Part shown: positions 40,160 to 49,296 of the stretch, in pieces
How the letters are laid out: each line of letters begins with the position of its first letter
Numbering within the stretch: the stretch's first letter is position 1
Assembly (NCBI RefSeq): GCF_000332215.1
Contig: NZ_ALWB01000011.1
Location: 1 to 50,485 of the forward strand
Reading direction: 5' to 3'
Source: Pseudanabaena biceps PCC 7429
Lineage (GTDB): Bacteria > Cyanobacteriota > Cyanobacteriia > Pseudanabaenales > Pseudanabaenaceae
Length of the DNA stretch: 50,485 bases
Made by a program: the position numbers and the translations under genes
The notes under the pieces: generated by a model
The model's database searches: none
What the model was told of the DNA's origin: nothing
What the model saw: only the letters and a program-made list of their open reading frames with translations

Positions 40160-40777
40160 TTAGTTGAATAACTGTTCCAATGTAATACCGCGAGTTCTGG
40201 CGACTTCGCCAAAGGTACGCAGGGTGGAAAGGGCATTAACTGCGGCACGAGCGTTATTGAGAGGGCTGCTAGAACCGAGTTGCTTTGCCAAGATGTTTTT
40301 GACCCCAGCAAGTTCTAGTACGGTTCTGACGGCTCCACCAGCAATTACCCCAGTACCAGGGGATGCAGGACGGATCATTACCTTAGCGCCACCACCGATA
40401 CCATTGGTAGGATGAGGGATGGAATTGCTCTTGGTCAAAGGTACGTCGATCGCATGTTTTCTTGCATCGGCAACGCCTTTTTTGACGGCATTGATCACAT
40501 CGGCAGCCTTGCCAACGCCAACGCCAACCTGTCCTTTCTCGTTACCGACGACGACGATCGCACGGAAACTGAGTTTTTTACCACCCTTAACAACCTTAGT
40601 TACGCGGCGGATTTGGACAACGCGTTCTTGCCATTCCGATTCTTTTTCAGTACGAGCGCGATCGTTTTTCTTACTATCACGCTTGCCTTTGCGCTTTTCA
40701 TCGCGGTTGTTGTCGCCACTGTCGCCGCTGCCACTGTCGCGACCACCACCTGGTCTTGATTCTCTATTTTTAGCCAT
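40160..40777 (-). CDS. rpsE: 30S ribosomal protein S5
   Basis: 205 aa, longer than E. coli S5 (167) owing to an N-terminal low-complexity tail ([20 protein letters not shown], then basic [10 protein letters not shown]). Canonical core from [19 protein letters not shown]: dsRBD-like [19 protein letters not shown], then [20 protein letters not shown] and [19 protein letters not shown]5 controls decoding accuracy with S4 and helps unwind mRNA at the entry. The tail is coded by repetitive GAC/AGC codons, which makes slippage plausible. In operon between rplR and rplO. Confidence 0.96.
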   Translation of the reverse strand: MAKNRESRPGGGRDSGSGDSGDNNRDEKRKGKRDSKKNDRARTEKESEWQERVVQIRRVTKVVKGGKKLSFRAIVVVGNEKGQVGVGVGKAADVINAVKKGVADARKHAIDVPLTKSNSIPHPTNGIGGGAKVMIRPASPGTGVIAGGAVRTVLELAGVKNILAKQLGSSSPLNNARAAVNALSTLRTFGEVARTRGITLEQLFN

Positions 40778-40833
40778 AATTCTTAGCCATATTAGTTTCT
40801 ATCTACTGATTCACTGCTGGATGATTCGATGCG

Positions 40834-41196
40834 CTAGAAATCTAGACCTGCTTCGCGGGCAGCTTCAGCGAGAGCTTGGACTCTTCCATGATAGAGATTA
40901 CCACCACGGTCGAACACAACTTTAGTAATTCCTTTGGCGATCGCTCTTTCCGCAATCAAAGCACCAACTTTAGCTGAAGCTTCGGAATTTGCAGTAGTGC
41001 TGAGGCTCTCACGCACATCTGCTTCGCGGGTCGATGCAGCAACGAGCGTATGTTGGGCTACATCATCAATCACTTGCGCCACAATGTGATTATTAGAGCG
41101 GTAAATTGCTAAGCGAGGACGTTCGGGCGTGCCTGACATACCTTTGCGAATTCGCTTGTGGCGGCTTACGGTTGCTTGTCTACGACTGACACTCAT
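40834..41196 (-). CDS. rplR: 50S ribosomal protein L18
   Basis: 120 aa, normal length. Basic N-terminus [20 protein letters not shown] (4-23), [19 protein letters not shown] (28-46) and C-terminal [28 protein letters not shown] are L18 hallmarks. Binds 5S rRNA with L5 and helps place it in the central protuberance. Lies between rpsE and rplF in the usual order, with a 56-bp gap to rpsE and 92-bp gap to rplF; no hairpin stood out in either. Start ATG 41196; no competing upstream start. Confidence 0.96.
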   Translation of the reverse strand: MSVSRRQATVSRHKRIRKGMSGTPERPRLAIYRSNNHIVAQVIDDVAQHTLVAASTREADVRESLSTTANSEASAKVGALIAERAIAKGITKVVFDRGGNLYHGRVQALAEAAREAGLDF

Positions 41197-41288
41197 ATTG
41201 TTCGTAACCTATCGATTTTTTGTCGATTCTATATAAAATGAAAATCAAATAAAGAGGTAGAAATAAAACAGGTATATTATTCCTAGTT

Positions 41289-41852
41289 CTATTTCTTACC
41301 AGTCTTACCAGCCTTACGTCTGACGAATTCACCGAGATAGCGGATGCCCTTACCTTTGTATACTTCAGGGGGACGTACAGCGCGAATTTTAGCGGCTAAG
41401 TTGCCGACGATTTCCTTGTCGATTCCTTCAACAACAATAAATGTGCCTTGAGGAACCTTCTTCCCTGACGCATCTTCCACACCTAAGGAAATACCTTCAG
41501 GAGGAACGATATCAACGGTATGGCTGTAACCAACCGTAAGGACGATATTGCTGCCGTTTAAGTTGGCACGATAACCAACCCCTTGAATTTCGAGCTTGCG
41601 CTTAAAGCCAGTGGATACACCTTCGACCATATTGGCAACGAGGGTGCGAAAGAGCCCGTGCTGTTGCCTTGCGGGGCGAGACTCGTTAGCGCGATTGACA
41701 ATTAAGTTGCTCTCTTCTTGCAGGATTTCTACAGTCGGGGGCAACACACGCTTTAGTTCGCCTTTAGGTCCTTTGACGGTTACCTCTTGCCCTACGATGG
41801 AGACCGCAACTTTTGGGGGAAGAGGAATGGGACGTTTTCCAATACGAGACAT
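41289..41852 (-). CDS. rplF: 50S ribosomal protein L6
   Basis: 187 aa, slightly longer than usual (about 177-180). Starts [19 protein letters not shown]; two RNA-recognition-like halves, the second with [38 protein letters not shown] (the PEPYKGKG family motif, here [11 protein letters not shown]). Ends in basic [11 protein letters not shown]6 sits near the sarcin-ricin loop and supports elongation-factor binding. In operon, between rpsH and rplR, with 86 bp upstream to rpsH. Identity secure. Confidence 0.96.
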   Translation of the reverse strand: MSRIGKRPIPLPPKVAVSIVGQEVTVKGPKGELKRVLPPTVEILQEESNLIVNRANESRPARQQHGLFRTLVANMVEGVSTGFKRKLEIQGVGYRANLNGSNIVLTVGYSHTVDIVPPEGISLGVEDASGKKVPQGTFIVVEGIDKEIVGNLAAKIRAVRPPEVYKGKGIRYLGEFVRRKAGKTGKK

Positions 41853-41938
41853 GTCTGTTTTCCGTTGCTTGTGATTTTATTTGCTGAATTAACAGCCTGA
41901 ATTACCAGATCGAGATTAAATAATCTTCAAGATCTGAA

Positions 41939-42340
41939 TTACCAGATATAGCAAAGGACTTCACCGCCGACTCCCTGTTTACGGGCTTCGCGATCGGTCA
42001 TGATCCCTTTAGAGGTGGAAATGATCGCAATGCCGATCCCACCTAATACACGGGGTAATTCTTTAGAGTTCGAGTAAACCCGTAAACCAGGTTTGCTCAC
42101 ACGCTTAAGGCGTTTGATAATTGATTGACGATTTTTGCCTTCGTACTTGAGGGCGACGACCAAGGCGCGGTCGATACTTTCGCCTGTTTCTTCAAAATCT
42201 GCGATAAAACCTTCTTGTTTCATCACTCGGGCAATGCTCAAAGTCATCTTAGTTGCAGGAATTGCAGTGGTCTGATGCTTTGCTAGTGTGGCATTGCGAA
42301 TGCGGGTAAGCATATCCGAGATGGTGTCGTTGGTAGCCAT
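41939..42340 (-). CDS. rpsH: 30S ribosomal protein S8
   Basis: 133 aa, standard length. [20 protein letters not shown] (3-22) and C-terminal [20 protein letters not shown] with GEVLCYIW end are the S8 signature. Binds 16S rRNA helix 21 and is an early 30S assembly protein; in E. coli it also represses the spc operon, but I cannot see a matching target here. rpsN (S14), which separates L5 and S8 in many bacteria, is absent here, as in cyanobacteria generally. 23-bp gap to rplE; GGAG 6 bases before the ATG. Confidence 0.97.
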   Translation of the reverse strand: MATNDTISDMLTRIRNATLAKHQTTAIPATKMTLSIARVMKQEGFIADFEETGESIDRALVVALKYEGKNRQSIIKRLKRVSKPGLRVYSNSKELPRVLGGIGIAIISTSKGIMTDREARKQGVGGEVLCYIW

Positions 42341-42363
42341 CCTTATCTCCTAATTCGATCTAC

Positions 42364-42909
42364 TTATGATTCTCTAAAGGGCATACCAACTGCTTTCAGG
42401 AGCGCACGTCCTTCTTCGTCCGTGTTGGCAGTGGTAATGATGGAAATATCAAGCCCCCGAATTTGCTCAATACTGTCGTAGCTGATTTCGGGGAAGATAA
42501 GTTGCTCGCGGACACCGAGGGTATAGTTACCACGTCCATCAAAGCTCTTGGGGCTAACACCGCGAAAGTCACGAATGCGAGGCAATGAGAAGTTGATCAG
42601 ACGATCCAAGAAGTTATTCATCTTATCGCGGCGCAAGGTAACCATCATCCCGACGGGCATACCTTGACGCAATTTGAAACCAGCGATCGCTTTTTTCGCT
42701 CTGGTGACCACGGGCTTTTGACCTGCGATCGTGGCAATTTCATTTAAAGATGCTTCTAGGGACTTTGCGTTTTGAGCAGCTTCGCCCAGACCGCGATTGA
42801 TTACCACCTTCTCAAATTTGGGAACTTGATGAATATTGGTGTACTTGAACTGTTCCATCAATTTGGGAACAGCCTGTTTGGCATAGACTTCGGCGAACGG
42901 TGTTAGCAT
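42364..42909 (-). CDS. rplE: 50S ribosomal protein L5
   Basis: 181 aa, usual length. [20 protein letters not shown] (25-44), [22 protein letters not shown] (76-97) and [16 protein letters not shown] (127-142) are characteristic. Binds 5S rRNA and contacts the P-site tRNA elbow; part of the inter-subunit bridge. The C-terminal [21 protein letters not shown] is intact. In operon, 48 bp after rplX, 23 bp before rpsH. Start ATG 42909 preceded by GAGGAAG. Confidence 0.97.
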   Translation of the reverse strand: MLTPFAEVYAKQAVPKLMEQFKYTNIHQVPKFEKVVINRGLGEAAQNAKSLEASLNEIATIAGQKPVVTRAKKAIAGFKLRQGMPVGMMVTLRRDKMNNFLDRLINFSLPRIRDFRGVSPKSFDGRGNYTLGVREQLIFPEISYDSIEQIRGLDISIITTANTDEEGRALLKAVGMPFRES

Positions 42910-42957
42910 TTTATCTTCCTCGATGATTTTTCCTGGGCTTGGTCAGGTTGTACAGAA

Positions 42958-43341
42958 TTATTTCTTTTCAGTCTTGACGGAATCAACGATTTCGCCAGTC
43001 TTTTTCAACATTCTTACTTTCTTGCCATCGTCCGTAAAGGTGTAGCAAGAACGGCTAGCGGTCTTTTCCTTTTCGGAATACAACAATACTTTGGAACTGT
43101 GGATCGGAAATTCACGGGTAATGGTTTGTCCAGACTCGCCATCAGCTTGAGGCTTGACATGCTTAGTCTTGACATTGACACCTTCCACAAGGATGGTGCT
43201 GTCCTTAGGGAAAACCTGTAGCACTTTGGCAACGGTTCCCTTTGAACTTCCTGAAATTACTTGAACTACATCATCTTTTTTGACATGCATCTTAAAAGAC
43301 TTGCGATTGCCACGATAGGCAGTCTTGGGCTTGAATGACAT
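42958..43341 (-). CDS. rplX: 50S ribosomal protein L24
   Basis: 127 aa, somewhat longer than the typical 105-117. KOW motif [25 protein letters not shown] (20-44), then [16 protein letters not shown]; the C-terminal part is extended by a basic [37 protein letters not shown] stretch. An assembly initiator that binds the 5' end of 23S rRNA. Its ATG overlaps the rplN stop by one base (TAATG, 43339-43343), implying coupled translation. Extra N-terminal residues ([18 protein letters not shown]) precede the usual start. Confidence 0.96.
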   Translation of the reverse strand: MSFKPKTAYRGNRKSFKMHVKKDDVVQVISGSSKGTVAKVLQVFPKDSTILVEGVNVKTKHVKPQADGESGQTITREFPIHSSKVLLYSEKEKTASRSCYTFTDDGKKVRMLKKTGEIVDSVKTEKK

Positions 43342-43709
43342 TACAGTACCTCTGGCGCTAGGGAGATAATTTTGGTGAAGTTTTTATCCCGCAACTCACG
43401 CGCAACTGGACCAAATACGCGGGTTCCTTTGGGGTTGCCGTCTTGGTTAATGATCACCGCCGCGTTGTCATCAAAGCGGATTCTCATCCCACTTTCACGG
43501 TTGATGGATGCCTTAGTGCGAACGATCACGGCGCGGACAACATCAGATTTCTTGACTGGCATATTTGGCGCAGCATCCTTGACCGTGGCGATAATGACAT
43601 CACCAACTCCGCCAAAGGCACGGTTACCGCCAGCCAAAACGCGGATACATAGTAGCTTTTTCGCTCCACTATTATCTGCGACATTTAAATAAGACTCTTG
43701 TTGAATCAT
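43341..43709 (-). CDS. rplN: 50S ribosomal protein L14
   Basis: 122 aa, standard. [27 protein letters not shown]-like start (here RVLAGGNR), [30 protein letters not shown], and [16 protein letters not shown] end are nearly invariant in the family. Small beta-barrel protein contacting 16S helix 14 (bridge B8) and binding the RsfS silencing factor in bacteria. Coupled on both sides: 3-base gap from rpsQ and 1-base overlap with rplX. Identity secure. Confidence 0.98.
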   Translation of the reverse strand: MIQQESYLNVADNSGAKKLLCIRVLAGGNRAFGGVGDVIIATVKDAAPNMPVKKSDVVRAVIVRTKASINRESGMRIRFDDNAAVIINQDGNPKGTRVFGPVARELRDKNFTKIISLAPEVL

Positions 43710-43712
43710 GGC

Positions 43713-43964
43713 TTATGCTTCCGAGCTAGATGAGAGAATCTCTACAACTTCCCATCGCTTTGTACGGCTGAGGGGACGGGTTTCCCGAATTTTGACGCGA
43801 TCGCCTTCACGGGTTTTATCTTCTTCGTCGTGGGCTTTAAACTTAGTCGTTTTGACCACGATTTTTCCATATTTGGGGTGAGAGGAACGGTTTTCTACCG
43901 CTACAACCACCGTTTTTTGCATTTTATCGCTGACGACAACGCCAACTTTCTCTTTAACTGCCAT
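43713..43964 (-). CDS. rpsQ: 30S ribosomal protein S17
   Basis: 83 aa OB-fold protein. [20 protein letters not shown] (6-25), [20 protein letters not shown] and [20 protein letters not shown] are the diagnostic motifs. Binds 16S rRNA helices 7 and 11 early in 30S assembly. Three bases before rplN; 55 bp after rpmC, a gap with no visible structure beyond AT-rich sequence. Start ATG 43964 with GGAG 7 bases upstream. Confidence 0.97.
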   Translation of the reverse strand: MAVKEKVGVVVSDKMQKTVVVAVENRSSHPKYGKIVVKTTKFKAHDEEDKTREGDRVKIRETRPLSRTKRWEVVEILSSSSEA

Positions 43965-44019
43965 TGCTAACTCCTATGTCTTTACTTTTCGGTTCTTTAA
44001 AATAAATTTTCTAAATCGA

Positions 44020-44223
44020 CTAAGCTCTGGACTGGCGTTCGCGCTCGACAGTCATCAGTTGCGACAGACGATGCTTCGCATGTTTGAACTGATGCGGTTG
44101 GACGGGCTGTCTAGTTGCCTGCTTGAAGCGCAGATCGAATAGCTCTTTCTTGACAGACAAGACTTGAGCTTGCAACTCTTCATCAGATAGCTCTCTAGTT
44201 TCTTGGACTTTGGGGAGTGCCAT
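44020..44223 (-). CDS. rpmC: 50S ribosomal protein L29
   Basis: 67 aa, two-helix hairpin protein. [36 protein letters not shown] holds the family signature [10 protein letters not shown], here [10 protein letters not shown]. Lies at the tunnel exit beside L23, part of the docking site for trigger factor and SRP. Five bases separate it from the rplP stop, so it is translationally coupled. Ends in RERQSRA, without the longer C-terminal tail of some homologues. Confidence 0.96.
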   Translation of the reverse strand: MALPKVQETRELSDEELQAQVLSVKKELFDLRFKQATRQPVQPHQFKHAKHRLSQLMTVERERQSRA

Positions 44224-44228
44224 ATCTT

Positions 44229-44642
44229 TTACTCCTTCTCACGGATAACGAATCTGGTTTTGATTGGCATCTTGGCTGCGGCAAGACGAATTGCCTCTCT
44301 TGCGGTCTCTTCACTTACACCAGCCACTTCAAACATAATGCGACCGGGCTTAACTACCGATACCCAAAATTCTGGAGCACCTTTACCTGAACCCATGCGG
44401 GTTTCAGCAGGACGCATCGTTACGGGCTTGTCTGGGAAAATACGGATCCAAATCTTGCCACCGCGACGGATGTAGCGGTTCATAGCACGACGGGCAGCTT
44501 CGATTTGACGAGATGTAATCCAAGAAGGCTCTAGAGCCTGCATGGCGTAATCTCCAAAGTTGATTTCAGCGCCTCTGGTAGCGGGACCCGCCATCCGACC
44601 GCGTTGCTGCTTACGAAATTTTGTACGTTTGGGACTTAACAT
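44229..44642 (-). CDS. rplP: 50S ribosomal protein L16
   Basis: 137 aa, standard. [19 protein letters not shown] start, then GLMGGA-type region (here [20 protein letters not shown]), [26 protein letters not shown] and [22 protein letters not shown]. Contacts the A- and P-site tRNAs near the peptidyl transferase centre and is a late assembly protein. 26-bp gap to rpsC, 5-bp gap to rpmC. Identity secure. Confidence 0.97.
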   Translation of the reverse strand: MLSPKRTKFRKQQRGRMAGPATRGAEINFGDYAMQALEPSWITSRQIEAARRAMNRYIRRGGKIWIRIFPDKPVTMRPAETRMGSGKGAPEFWVSVVKPGRIMFEVAGVSEETAREAIRLAAAKMPIKTRFVIREKE

Positions 44643-44668
44643 GGTTCAAAACTCAAGGGTGACAGAAT

Positions 44669-45415
44669 TTATCCTTCAGCGCTGGAACGATCCTCAAATT
44701 GAGGGCGACGTTGCTGGCGACGACGGGGTTGAGCGGCAGGAGCGGGGGCTTCTTCGCCTTGAATGATTTCGCCTTTAAAGATCCAGACCTTGATGCCAAT
44801 CACACCATAAATAGTTCTGGAAGTCTTGTAGCTATAGTCAATATCGGCACGCAATGTATGCAGAGGAACGCGACCTTCACGAACCCACTCAGTTCTAGCA
44901 ATTTCAGCACCGTTGAGACGACCACTGATTTGAACCTTGATACCTTCAATGCCTGCACGTTGAGCTCTTTGAATGGCTTGACGTACGACGCGACGGAAGG
45001 AAACGCGACGTTCGATTTGTTGAGCGATGTATTCAGCAATGAGAGGGGCTTCCGCATCGACTCTGGTTACTTCGGTAACGTTAATCCGAACTTGACTAGT
45101 ACCAGTCTTTTTAAGGGAACCGTCTAGTTCGAGGTGCTTGACTAGTCCGACACGCAATTGCTCGATACCAGCGCCACCACGACCGACGACAACTCCAGGT
45201 CTGGCGGTACGGATTTCGAGATCGACCTGATCGGCTTTGCGATCGATCAAGATGTCAGCAATACCTGCATTACTCAGGGTTTTTTCAATAAACTTACGGA
45301 TTTTGCTGTCTTCTTCAGCCAAAATACCGTAGCGATTGACATCAGCGTACCAACGAGAAAGGTGGGACTTGGTGATGCCGAGGCGTAACCCTGTTGGGTG
45401 AATCTTCTGACCCAT
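44669..45415 (-). CDS. rpsC: 30S ribosomal protein S3
   Basis: 248 aa. Starts [20 protein letters not shown]; type II KH domain with GXXG loop GRGGAG ([17 protein letters not shown]), then the S3 C-terminal domain [37 protein letters not shown]. Ends with a [16 protein letters not shown] tail. Helicase-like site at the mRNA entry tunnel with S4 and S5. Start at ATG 45415, two bases after the rplV stop (45418-45420); an in-frame extension reaching 45460 would run inside rplV and is rejected. Confidence 0.97.
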   Translation of the reverse strand: MGQKIHPTGLRLGITKSHLSRWYADVNRYGILAEEDSKIRKFIEKTLSNAGIADILIDRKADQVDLEIRTARPGVVVGRGGAGIEQLRVGLVKHLELDGSLKKTGTSQVRINVTEVTRVDAEAPLIAEYIAQQIERRVSFRRVVRQAIQRAQRAGIEGIKVQISGRLNGAEIARTEWVREGRVPLHTLRADIDYSYKTSRTIYGVIGIKVWIFKGEIIQGEEAPAPAAQPRRRQQRRPQFEDRSSAEG

Positions 45416-45417
45416 AC

Positions 45418-45774
45418 CTATTCTTCCTCCGATGGTTTGACGGTGATCGTAATGTGGCACGTTGGCTTACGAATTTGGTAAGCACGACCTTGAGCGCGGG
45501 GACGGAAGCGCTTGAGGCTAGGTCCCATATCGGCAAAGGCTTGGTTAACTACTAGGGATGCGGGATCTAGTCCTGCATTATGTTCTGCATTTGCTACTGC
45601 CGAACGCAATACTTTCGTAATTGGCTCGCAGGAGCGGTAAGGCATGAACTCAAGAATCATCAATGCTTCGCGGTAGCTACGACCACGGATTTGGTCGAGT
45701 ACTCGACGCACCTTGTGAGGTGACATCCGAATATATTTGGCTACAGCAGGGATTTCGTTTTGGGCGAGGATCAT
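45418..45774 (-). CDS. rplV: 50S ribosomal protein L22
   Basis: 118 aa. [22 protein letters not shown] (10-31) and [17 protein letters not shown] are typical; the C-terminal beta-hairpin ([23 protein letters not shown]) lines the exit tunnel, where macrolide-resistance changes occur in other bacteria. Length normal. 18 bp after rpsS, 2 bp before rpsC. The starting ATG 45774 has AGGTAG upstream at about 8 bases. Identity secure. Confidence 0.97.
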   Translation of the reverse strand: MILAQNEIPAVAKYIRMSPHKVRRVLDQIRGRSYREALMILEFMPYRSCEPITKVLRSAVANAEHNAGLDPASLVVNQAFADMGPSLKRFRPRAQGRAYQIRKPTCHITITVKPSEEE

Positions 45775-45792
45775 TTTTAACTACCTGTCTAC

Positions 45793-46071
45793 CTATCTCT
45801 TGGCCTTTTTATCGCTCTTGGCATGACCTCGGAAGGTGCGAGTAGGGGCAAACTCTCCGAGTTTGTGTCCTACCATTTGCTCCGTGACATATACAGGAAC
45901 GTGCTGTTTTCCGTTGTGACAAGCAATTGTATGCCCGATCATTTGAGGAAGAATGGTGGAAGCGCGAGACCATGTTTTGACAACTTGCTTTTCACCCTTG
46001 GCGTTAAGCTTTTCAATTTTGGTCAGTAAGTGATCGGCAACAAAGGGACCTTTTTTTAGCGATCGCGTCAT
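45793..46071 (-). CDS. rpsS: 30S ribosomal protein S19
   Basis: 92 aa, standard. [65 protein letters not shown] are near-invariant. Sits in the 30S head with S13 and contacts the A-site tRNA elbow side and bridge B1a partners. 62 bp after rplB, a gap holding a perfect 14-bp hairpin. The C-terminus [12 protein letters not shown] is basic as usual. Confidence 0.97.
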   Translation of the reverse strand: MTRSLKKGPFVADHLLTKIEKLNAKGEKQVVKTWSRASTILPQMIGHTIACHNGKQHVPVYVTEQMVGHKLGEFAPTRTFRGHAKSDKKAKR

Positions 46072-46100
46072 AATTTGTACTCTCTGTAAAAACTTTGAAT

Positions 46101-46131
46101 ATATATTTTCCCGCGTAGCGGGAAAATATAT
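46101..46131. repeat. Perfect hairpin between rplB and rpsS
   Basis: ATATATTTTCCCGC, loop GTA, GCGGGAAAATATAT: 14-bp perfect stem, ending 2 bases before the rplB stop. Apex GCGTAGC recurs in many intergenic hairpins. No T-run on the minus strand beyond the stem, so processing or attenuation is as likely as termination. Confidence 0.82.
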
Positions 46132-46133
46132 GA

Positions 46134-47000
46134 TTAGGCGTTACGTCCGCCCTTACCGCGCTTCGAGGACTTGCGGCGGCGACGAACGATCAAGGCATCG
46201 CTGAGCTTTTTCTTCTTGCGAGTCTTATAACCCAAGGTTGGTTTACCCCAAGGAGTAACTGGGCCACTGCGTCCAATGGGGGCGCAACCTTCTCCACCAC
46301 CATGGGGGTGATCGACGGGGTTCATGACCATACCACGAACTTTAGGACGACGGTTCAACCAGCGGCTGCGTCCTGCCTTACCAAGGCTGACGTTGCTGTG
46401 ATCGAGGTTTCCTACCTGTCCAATGGTTGCAAAGCATTCTTTCCGAATCATGCGAACTTCGCTAGAAGGAAGCTTGAGAGTAACAAAATCACCCTCTTTA
46501 GCAGCGATCTGAGCGCCAGCACCAGCCGAGCGTACGATTTGACCACCCTTGCCAGGAGTCATTTCGACGTTATGCACGATCGTACCTAGAGGAATATTCA
46601 CCAAGGGCATCGCATTGCCAATTTCAAAAGGTACATTGCTAGTACCAGCTTGAATCTTGTTGCCAACGGCAATGCCTTTAGGGGCGAGGATATAACGCTT
46701 TTCGCCATCTTCGTATTGCAAAAGCGCAATCCGAGCAGTGCGGTTGGGATCGTACTCGATCGCAATTACTTCGGCGATGATATCGCGCTTGCTACGCTTG
46801 AAATCGATGATCCGATAGAGACGTTTGTGACCGCCGCCACGTCTGCGGCTAGTGATTACACCACGATTGTTACGTCCTCTTTTACGATGAACGTGGGTGG
46901 TTAAAGACTTTTCGGGTTCTGATTTAGTGATTTCCGCAAAGTCCGAGACAACGGTCTGTCTGGTACTAGCGGTATAAGGTTTATATGCACGAACGCCCAT
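46134..47000 (-). CDS. rplB: 50S ribosomal protein L2
   Basis: 288 aa. N-terminal [19 protein letters not shown], then [15 protein letters not shown] and C-terminal [11 protein letters not shown] with the conserved His needed for peptidyl transferase assembly. One of the primary 23S-binding proteins, also forming bridge B7b. Length slightly above average (275-280) through [16 protein letters not shown]. In operon with rplW upstream (83-bp gap) and rpsS downstream. Identity secure. Confidence 0.98.
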   Translation of the reverse strand: MGVRAYKPYTASTRQTVVSDFAEITKSEPEKSLTTHVHRKRGRNNRGVITSRRRGGGHKRLYRIIDFKRSKRDIIAEVIAIEYDPNRTARIALLQYEDGEKRYILAPKGIAVGNKIQAGTSNVPFEIGNAMPLVNIPLGTIVHNVEMTPGKGGQIVRSAGAGAQIAAKEGDFVTLKLPSSEVRMIRKECFATIGQVGNLDHSNVSLGKAGRSRWLNRRPKVRGMVMNPVDHPHGGGEGCAPIGRSGPVTPWGKPTLGYKTRKKKKLSDALIVRRRRKSSKRGKGGRNA

Positions 47001-47054
47001 AATTGTCTGATGTTGTTAAAGAACAGTTCTCTGGTTTTGTTTTCCGCGATCGAA

Positions 47055-47074
47055 ATTGCCCTTGGCAATTTTGA
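47055..47074. repeat. Short hairpin between rplW and rplB
   Basis: AAATTGCC, loop CTTG-like, GGCAATTT in the 83-bp gap, next to a HIP1-like CGCGATCG. Possible processing site; weak on its own. Confidence 0.5.
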
Positions 47075-47083
47075 TGGGGGAGG

Positions 47084-47398
47084 TTACACATCTGGGAACA
47101 AATTGATTTTGCTGCCTTCTGCAAGAGTAACGATCGCTCTTTTGATTTGAGCGCGTTTGCCTGCGAATTTACCAATACGACGCGCTGATGCGGGTGGGTT
47201 ATGGGTATTTACTTTCTTGACCGTAACCGAGAAAAGACTCTCGATCGCAGCTTTAATTTCAGGCTTGGTGGCATCTTGGAAAACATCAAAGGTATATTTG
47301 TTGTCTTCTAGTTGTCGAGTTGCCTTTTCGTTGAGCAGGGGGCGACGAATGATATCGGGCAAACGACGGGGATCGAATTCGGTAGGGATCTTAGCCAT
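47084..47398 (-). CDS. rplW: 50S ribosomal protein L23
   Basis: 104 aa. [29 protein letters not shown] (11-39) and C-terminal [33 protein letters not shown] carry the L23 signature (RRIGRFRGRR-like loop). At the exit-tunnel rim, docking site for trigger factor, SRP and the Sec translocon. Overlapping-frame distance to rplD is 28 bp. Start ATG 47398 with AAAGAAAC upstream; no stronger Shine-Dalgarno. Identity secure. Confidence 0.97.
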   Translation of the reverse strand: MAKIPTEFDPRRLPDIIRRPLLNEKATRQLEDNKYTFDVFQDATKPEIKAAIESLFSVTVKKVNTHNPPASARRIGKFAGKRAQIKRAIVTLAEGSKINLFPDV

Positions 47399-47426
47399 GT
47401 TGTTTCTTTCTTCTACTTAGATTCCG

Positions 47427-48101
47427 TTATTCTGCGTCTTCGACCGTTGTGACGATCTCGGTTGCCAACTTTGCATCGCCACCATATACTTCATGAATCT
47501 TGGCGATCGCCGAGCGAGTTGCCACAATCTTTTCAGAGTTAAGAATGTCGAACATATTGAGCTGATCGGCTGCAATAAGTTGCAAGTTTTGAATATTACG
47601 CGCAGACAAAATAATATTTTCTTCTTTGCGATCGGTAATGATCAGGGTCTTTTGCCCTACGGTCACACCCCAACGCTCAAGCGCCTGACACAATTCCTTG
47701 GTCTTAGGTTGAGCTAGATTTACGGCAAAATCTTCAACAATGATCAAATCAGCGGAACGACCGATGAAAGCAGTACGCAAAGCGAGACGGCGCTCTTTGC
47801 GGTTCATCTTCGTTTCGTAATCTCTGGGCTTAGGACCAAAAATAGCACCACCACCACGGGTGAGCGGGGATCTGGTCGAACCCGCACGAGCGCGACCGGT
47901 TCCCTTTTGTCTAAAAGGCTTGCGACCACCACCACGGACTTCAGCGCGAGTCTTGCTGCTGGCTGTGCCTTGACGGGCATTTGCTAACTGTCTGACGAGG
48001 GCGCGGTGAACTAAACCCTTTGCACTTGCTTCTTTAGCAACACGCAAATCAAGGCTTATTTCCCCAACTTCATTCCCTGTCCAATCTATTACTGTAGGCA
48101 T
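47427..48101 (-). CDS. rplD: 50S ribosomal protein L4
   Basis: 224 aa. [49 protein letters not shown] (31-79) includes the extended loop that lines the tunnel constriction. C-terminal globular part: [21 protein letters not shown] and [19 protein letters not shown]. In E. coli L4 represses its own S10 operon by attenuation; here the operon starts with rplC, so a leader target, if any, would lie in 48774-49000. Length slightly above E. coli (201). 30-bp gap after rplC. Confidence 0.97.
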   Translation of the reverse strand: MPTVIDWTGNEVGEISLDLRVAKEASAKGLVHRALVRQLANARQGTASSKTRAEVRGGGRKPFRQKGTGRARAGSTRSPLTRGGGAIFGPKPRDYETKMNRKERRLALRTAFIGRSADLIIVEDFAVNLAQPKTKELCQALERWGVTVGQKTLIITDRKEENIILSARNIQNLQLIAADQLNMFDILNSEKIVATRSAIAKIHEVYGGDAKLATEIVTTVEDAE

Positions 48102-48131
48102 AACTTAAATTCTCTCGATCTCACGAACAAA

Positions 48132-48773
48132 CTACTTAGCCTTGCCGATAATTACGGTAGGAATAACGTTAAGCAACGCTCCAGCTTTACCAGGAACTGC
48201 TCCTTTAATTAGCAGCACATTGTTCGCTGCATCGACTTTGACTATAGTTAGCTTCTTCACGGTGATTTGCTTACCGCCAAGACGACCAGCCATGCGCTTA
48301 CCAGGATATACACGTCCTGGGGTGGTACCAGCTCCAGTCGAACCAGGCTGCCTGTGGTTTTTAGAACCGTGAGCCATCGGACCGCGACCAAAGTTGTGGC
48401 GCTTTTGATAACCAGCGAAACCTTTACCAATGCTAGTTCCAATCACATCAACGATGTCGCCATCTTTGAATTGACTTACATCTAGAGTCTGACCGATCGT
48501 GAAATCGCTAACGTTTTCGAGGCGATATTCACGCAGATGCTTTACAGGTTCTGCACCTGATGTTTTCAAATGTCCTAGTTCTGGCTTACTGAGAAGCTTT
48601 TCACGAGTTTTGCCGTATCCAACTTGAATGGCTTTGTAGCCTTCTTTGGTTTCGGTCTTTACCTGTGTGACAGTTACAGGTCCTGCATGAACAACGGTTA
48701 CAGGAACAGCGTTGCCATCCGAATCGAATACTTGGGTCATCCCAAGTTTTGTGCCGAGAATACCGACAGTCAT
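48132..48773 (-). CDS. rplC: 50S ribosomal protein L3
   Basis: 213 aa from [16 protein letters not shown]. Core: [32 protein letters not shown], then [23 protein letters not shown]. The loop region that in E. coli has the PrmB-methylated Gln150 (GQNQTPG) reads GAGTTPG here, so that residue is missing. Start ATG 48773 with GGAG (48786-48783) about 9 bases upstream. A 61-codon extension to 48956 is rejected: no ribosome-binding site and no family match. First gene of the operon; rpsJ is not upstream, as in other cyanobacteria, where it follows tufA. Confidence 0.96.
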   Translation of the reverse strand: MTVGILGTKLGMTQVFDSDGNAVPVTVVHAGPVTVTQVKTETKEGYKAIQVGYGKTREKLLSKPELGHLKTSGAEPVKHLREYRLENVSDFTIGQTLDVSQFKDGDIVDVIGTSIGKGFAGYQKRHNFGRGPMAHGSKNHRQPGSTGAGTTPGRVYPGKRMAGRLGGKQITVKKLTIVKVDAANNVLLIKGAVPGKAGALLNVIPTVIIGKAK

Positions 48774-49296
48774 TAAAATTAGCTCCGCTTGCTTGACTTT
48801 CAAATTTTCGCGCAGATATTTCTGCCGATTTTTGACAGGCTCAAAAGAGATCGGTTCCGATCTTAGTAAGAAGTATTGGTTTTGAAGGCTGTTTAACGGA
48901 CTTCGAGACGACTTACAGAAGATGTCTAGACAAACTACTAGACGTGAGAAACACAATCTCTTGGGTTGGTTGTTATATTGAGTGAAAACATTTAAACGTA
49001 ATTTCTAAATGTATTTCATCTCGCCATACCAATGCATGACTCAGACTTAAGTAAACTAAGGCTTGCTTGTTTCGGCTTGCTTATTTTACTCAGTTTCTGT
49101 TTTTAGTCACGATTAACAATCATAACTTGACATTAGCTGTTTTGTCTAGGGGCTTTGCCAAAAAAGTCCAAAAATTTGTTTGATTTTGTTTGATTAAGTG
49201 TTTGCGCAAAATAAATTATCAAAACCCATAAAGTTGCAGCCCTACGGGGCGCAACTTTATGGGTTTTGGTTGGTAAATAACTATGCCTAGCCACAG
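48774..49296. other. Leader/promoter region of the ribosomal operon and acyltransferase 3' gap
   Basis: 523 bases without a supported gene. On the minus strand a dyad GTCTAG-N8-CTAGAC (48943-48924) could be a leader hairpin, and a weak promoter TTACGT-N18-TATAAC (49006-48977 approximately) lies upstream. At 49220-49268 CAAAACCCATAAAGTTGC pairs with GCAACTTTATGGGTTTTG, a terminator for the acyltransferase gene, with CTATGCCTAGCCAC after it resembling a type 3 right end. Confidence 0.55.

Noticed and set aside
40412-40925. Plus-strand frames antisense to rpsE and rplR
   Set aside because: Shadow frames of GC-rich ribosomal genes; no start signals.
45416-45460. Longer rpsC start inside rplV
   Set aside because: Would overlap rplV; ATG 45415 gives the exact S3 N-terminus MGQKIHPTG.
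48774-48956. 61-codon in-frame extension of rplC
   Set aside because: No ribosome-binding site, no match to L3; the ATG at 48773 has a good GGAG upstream.
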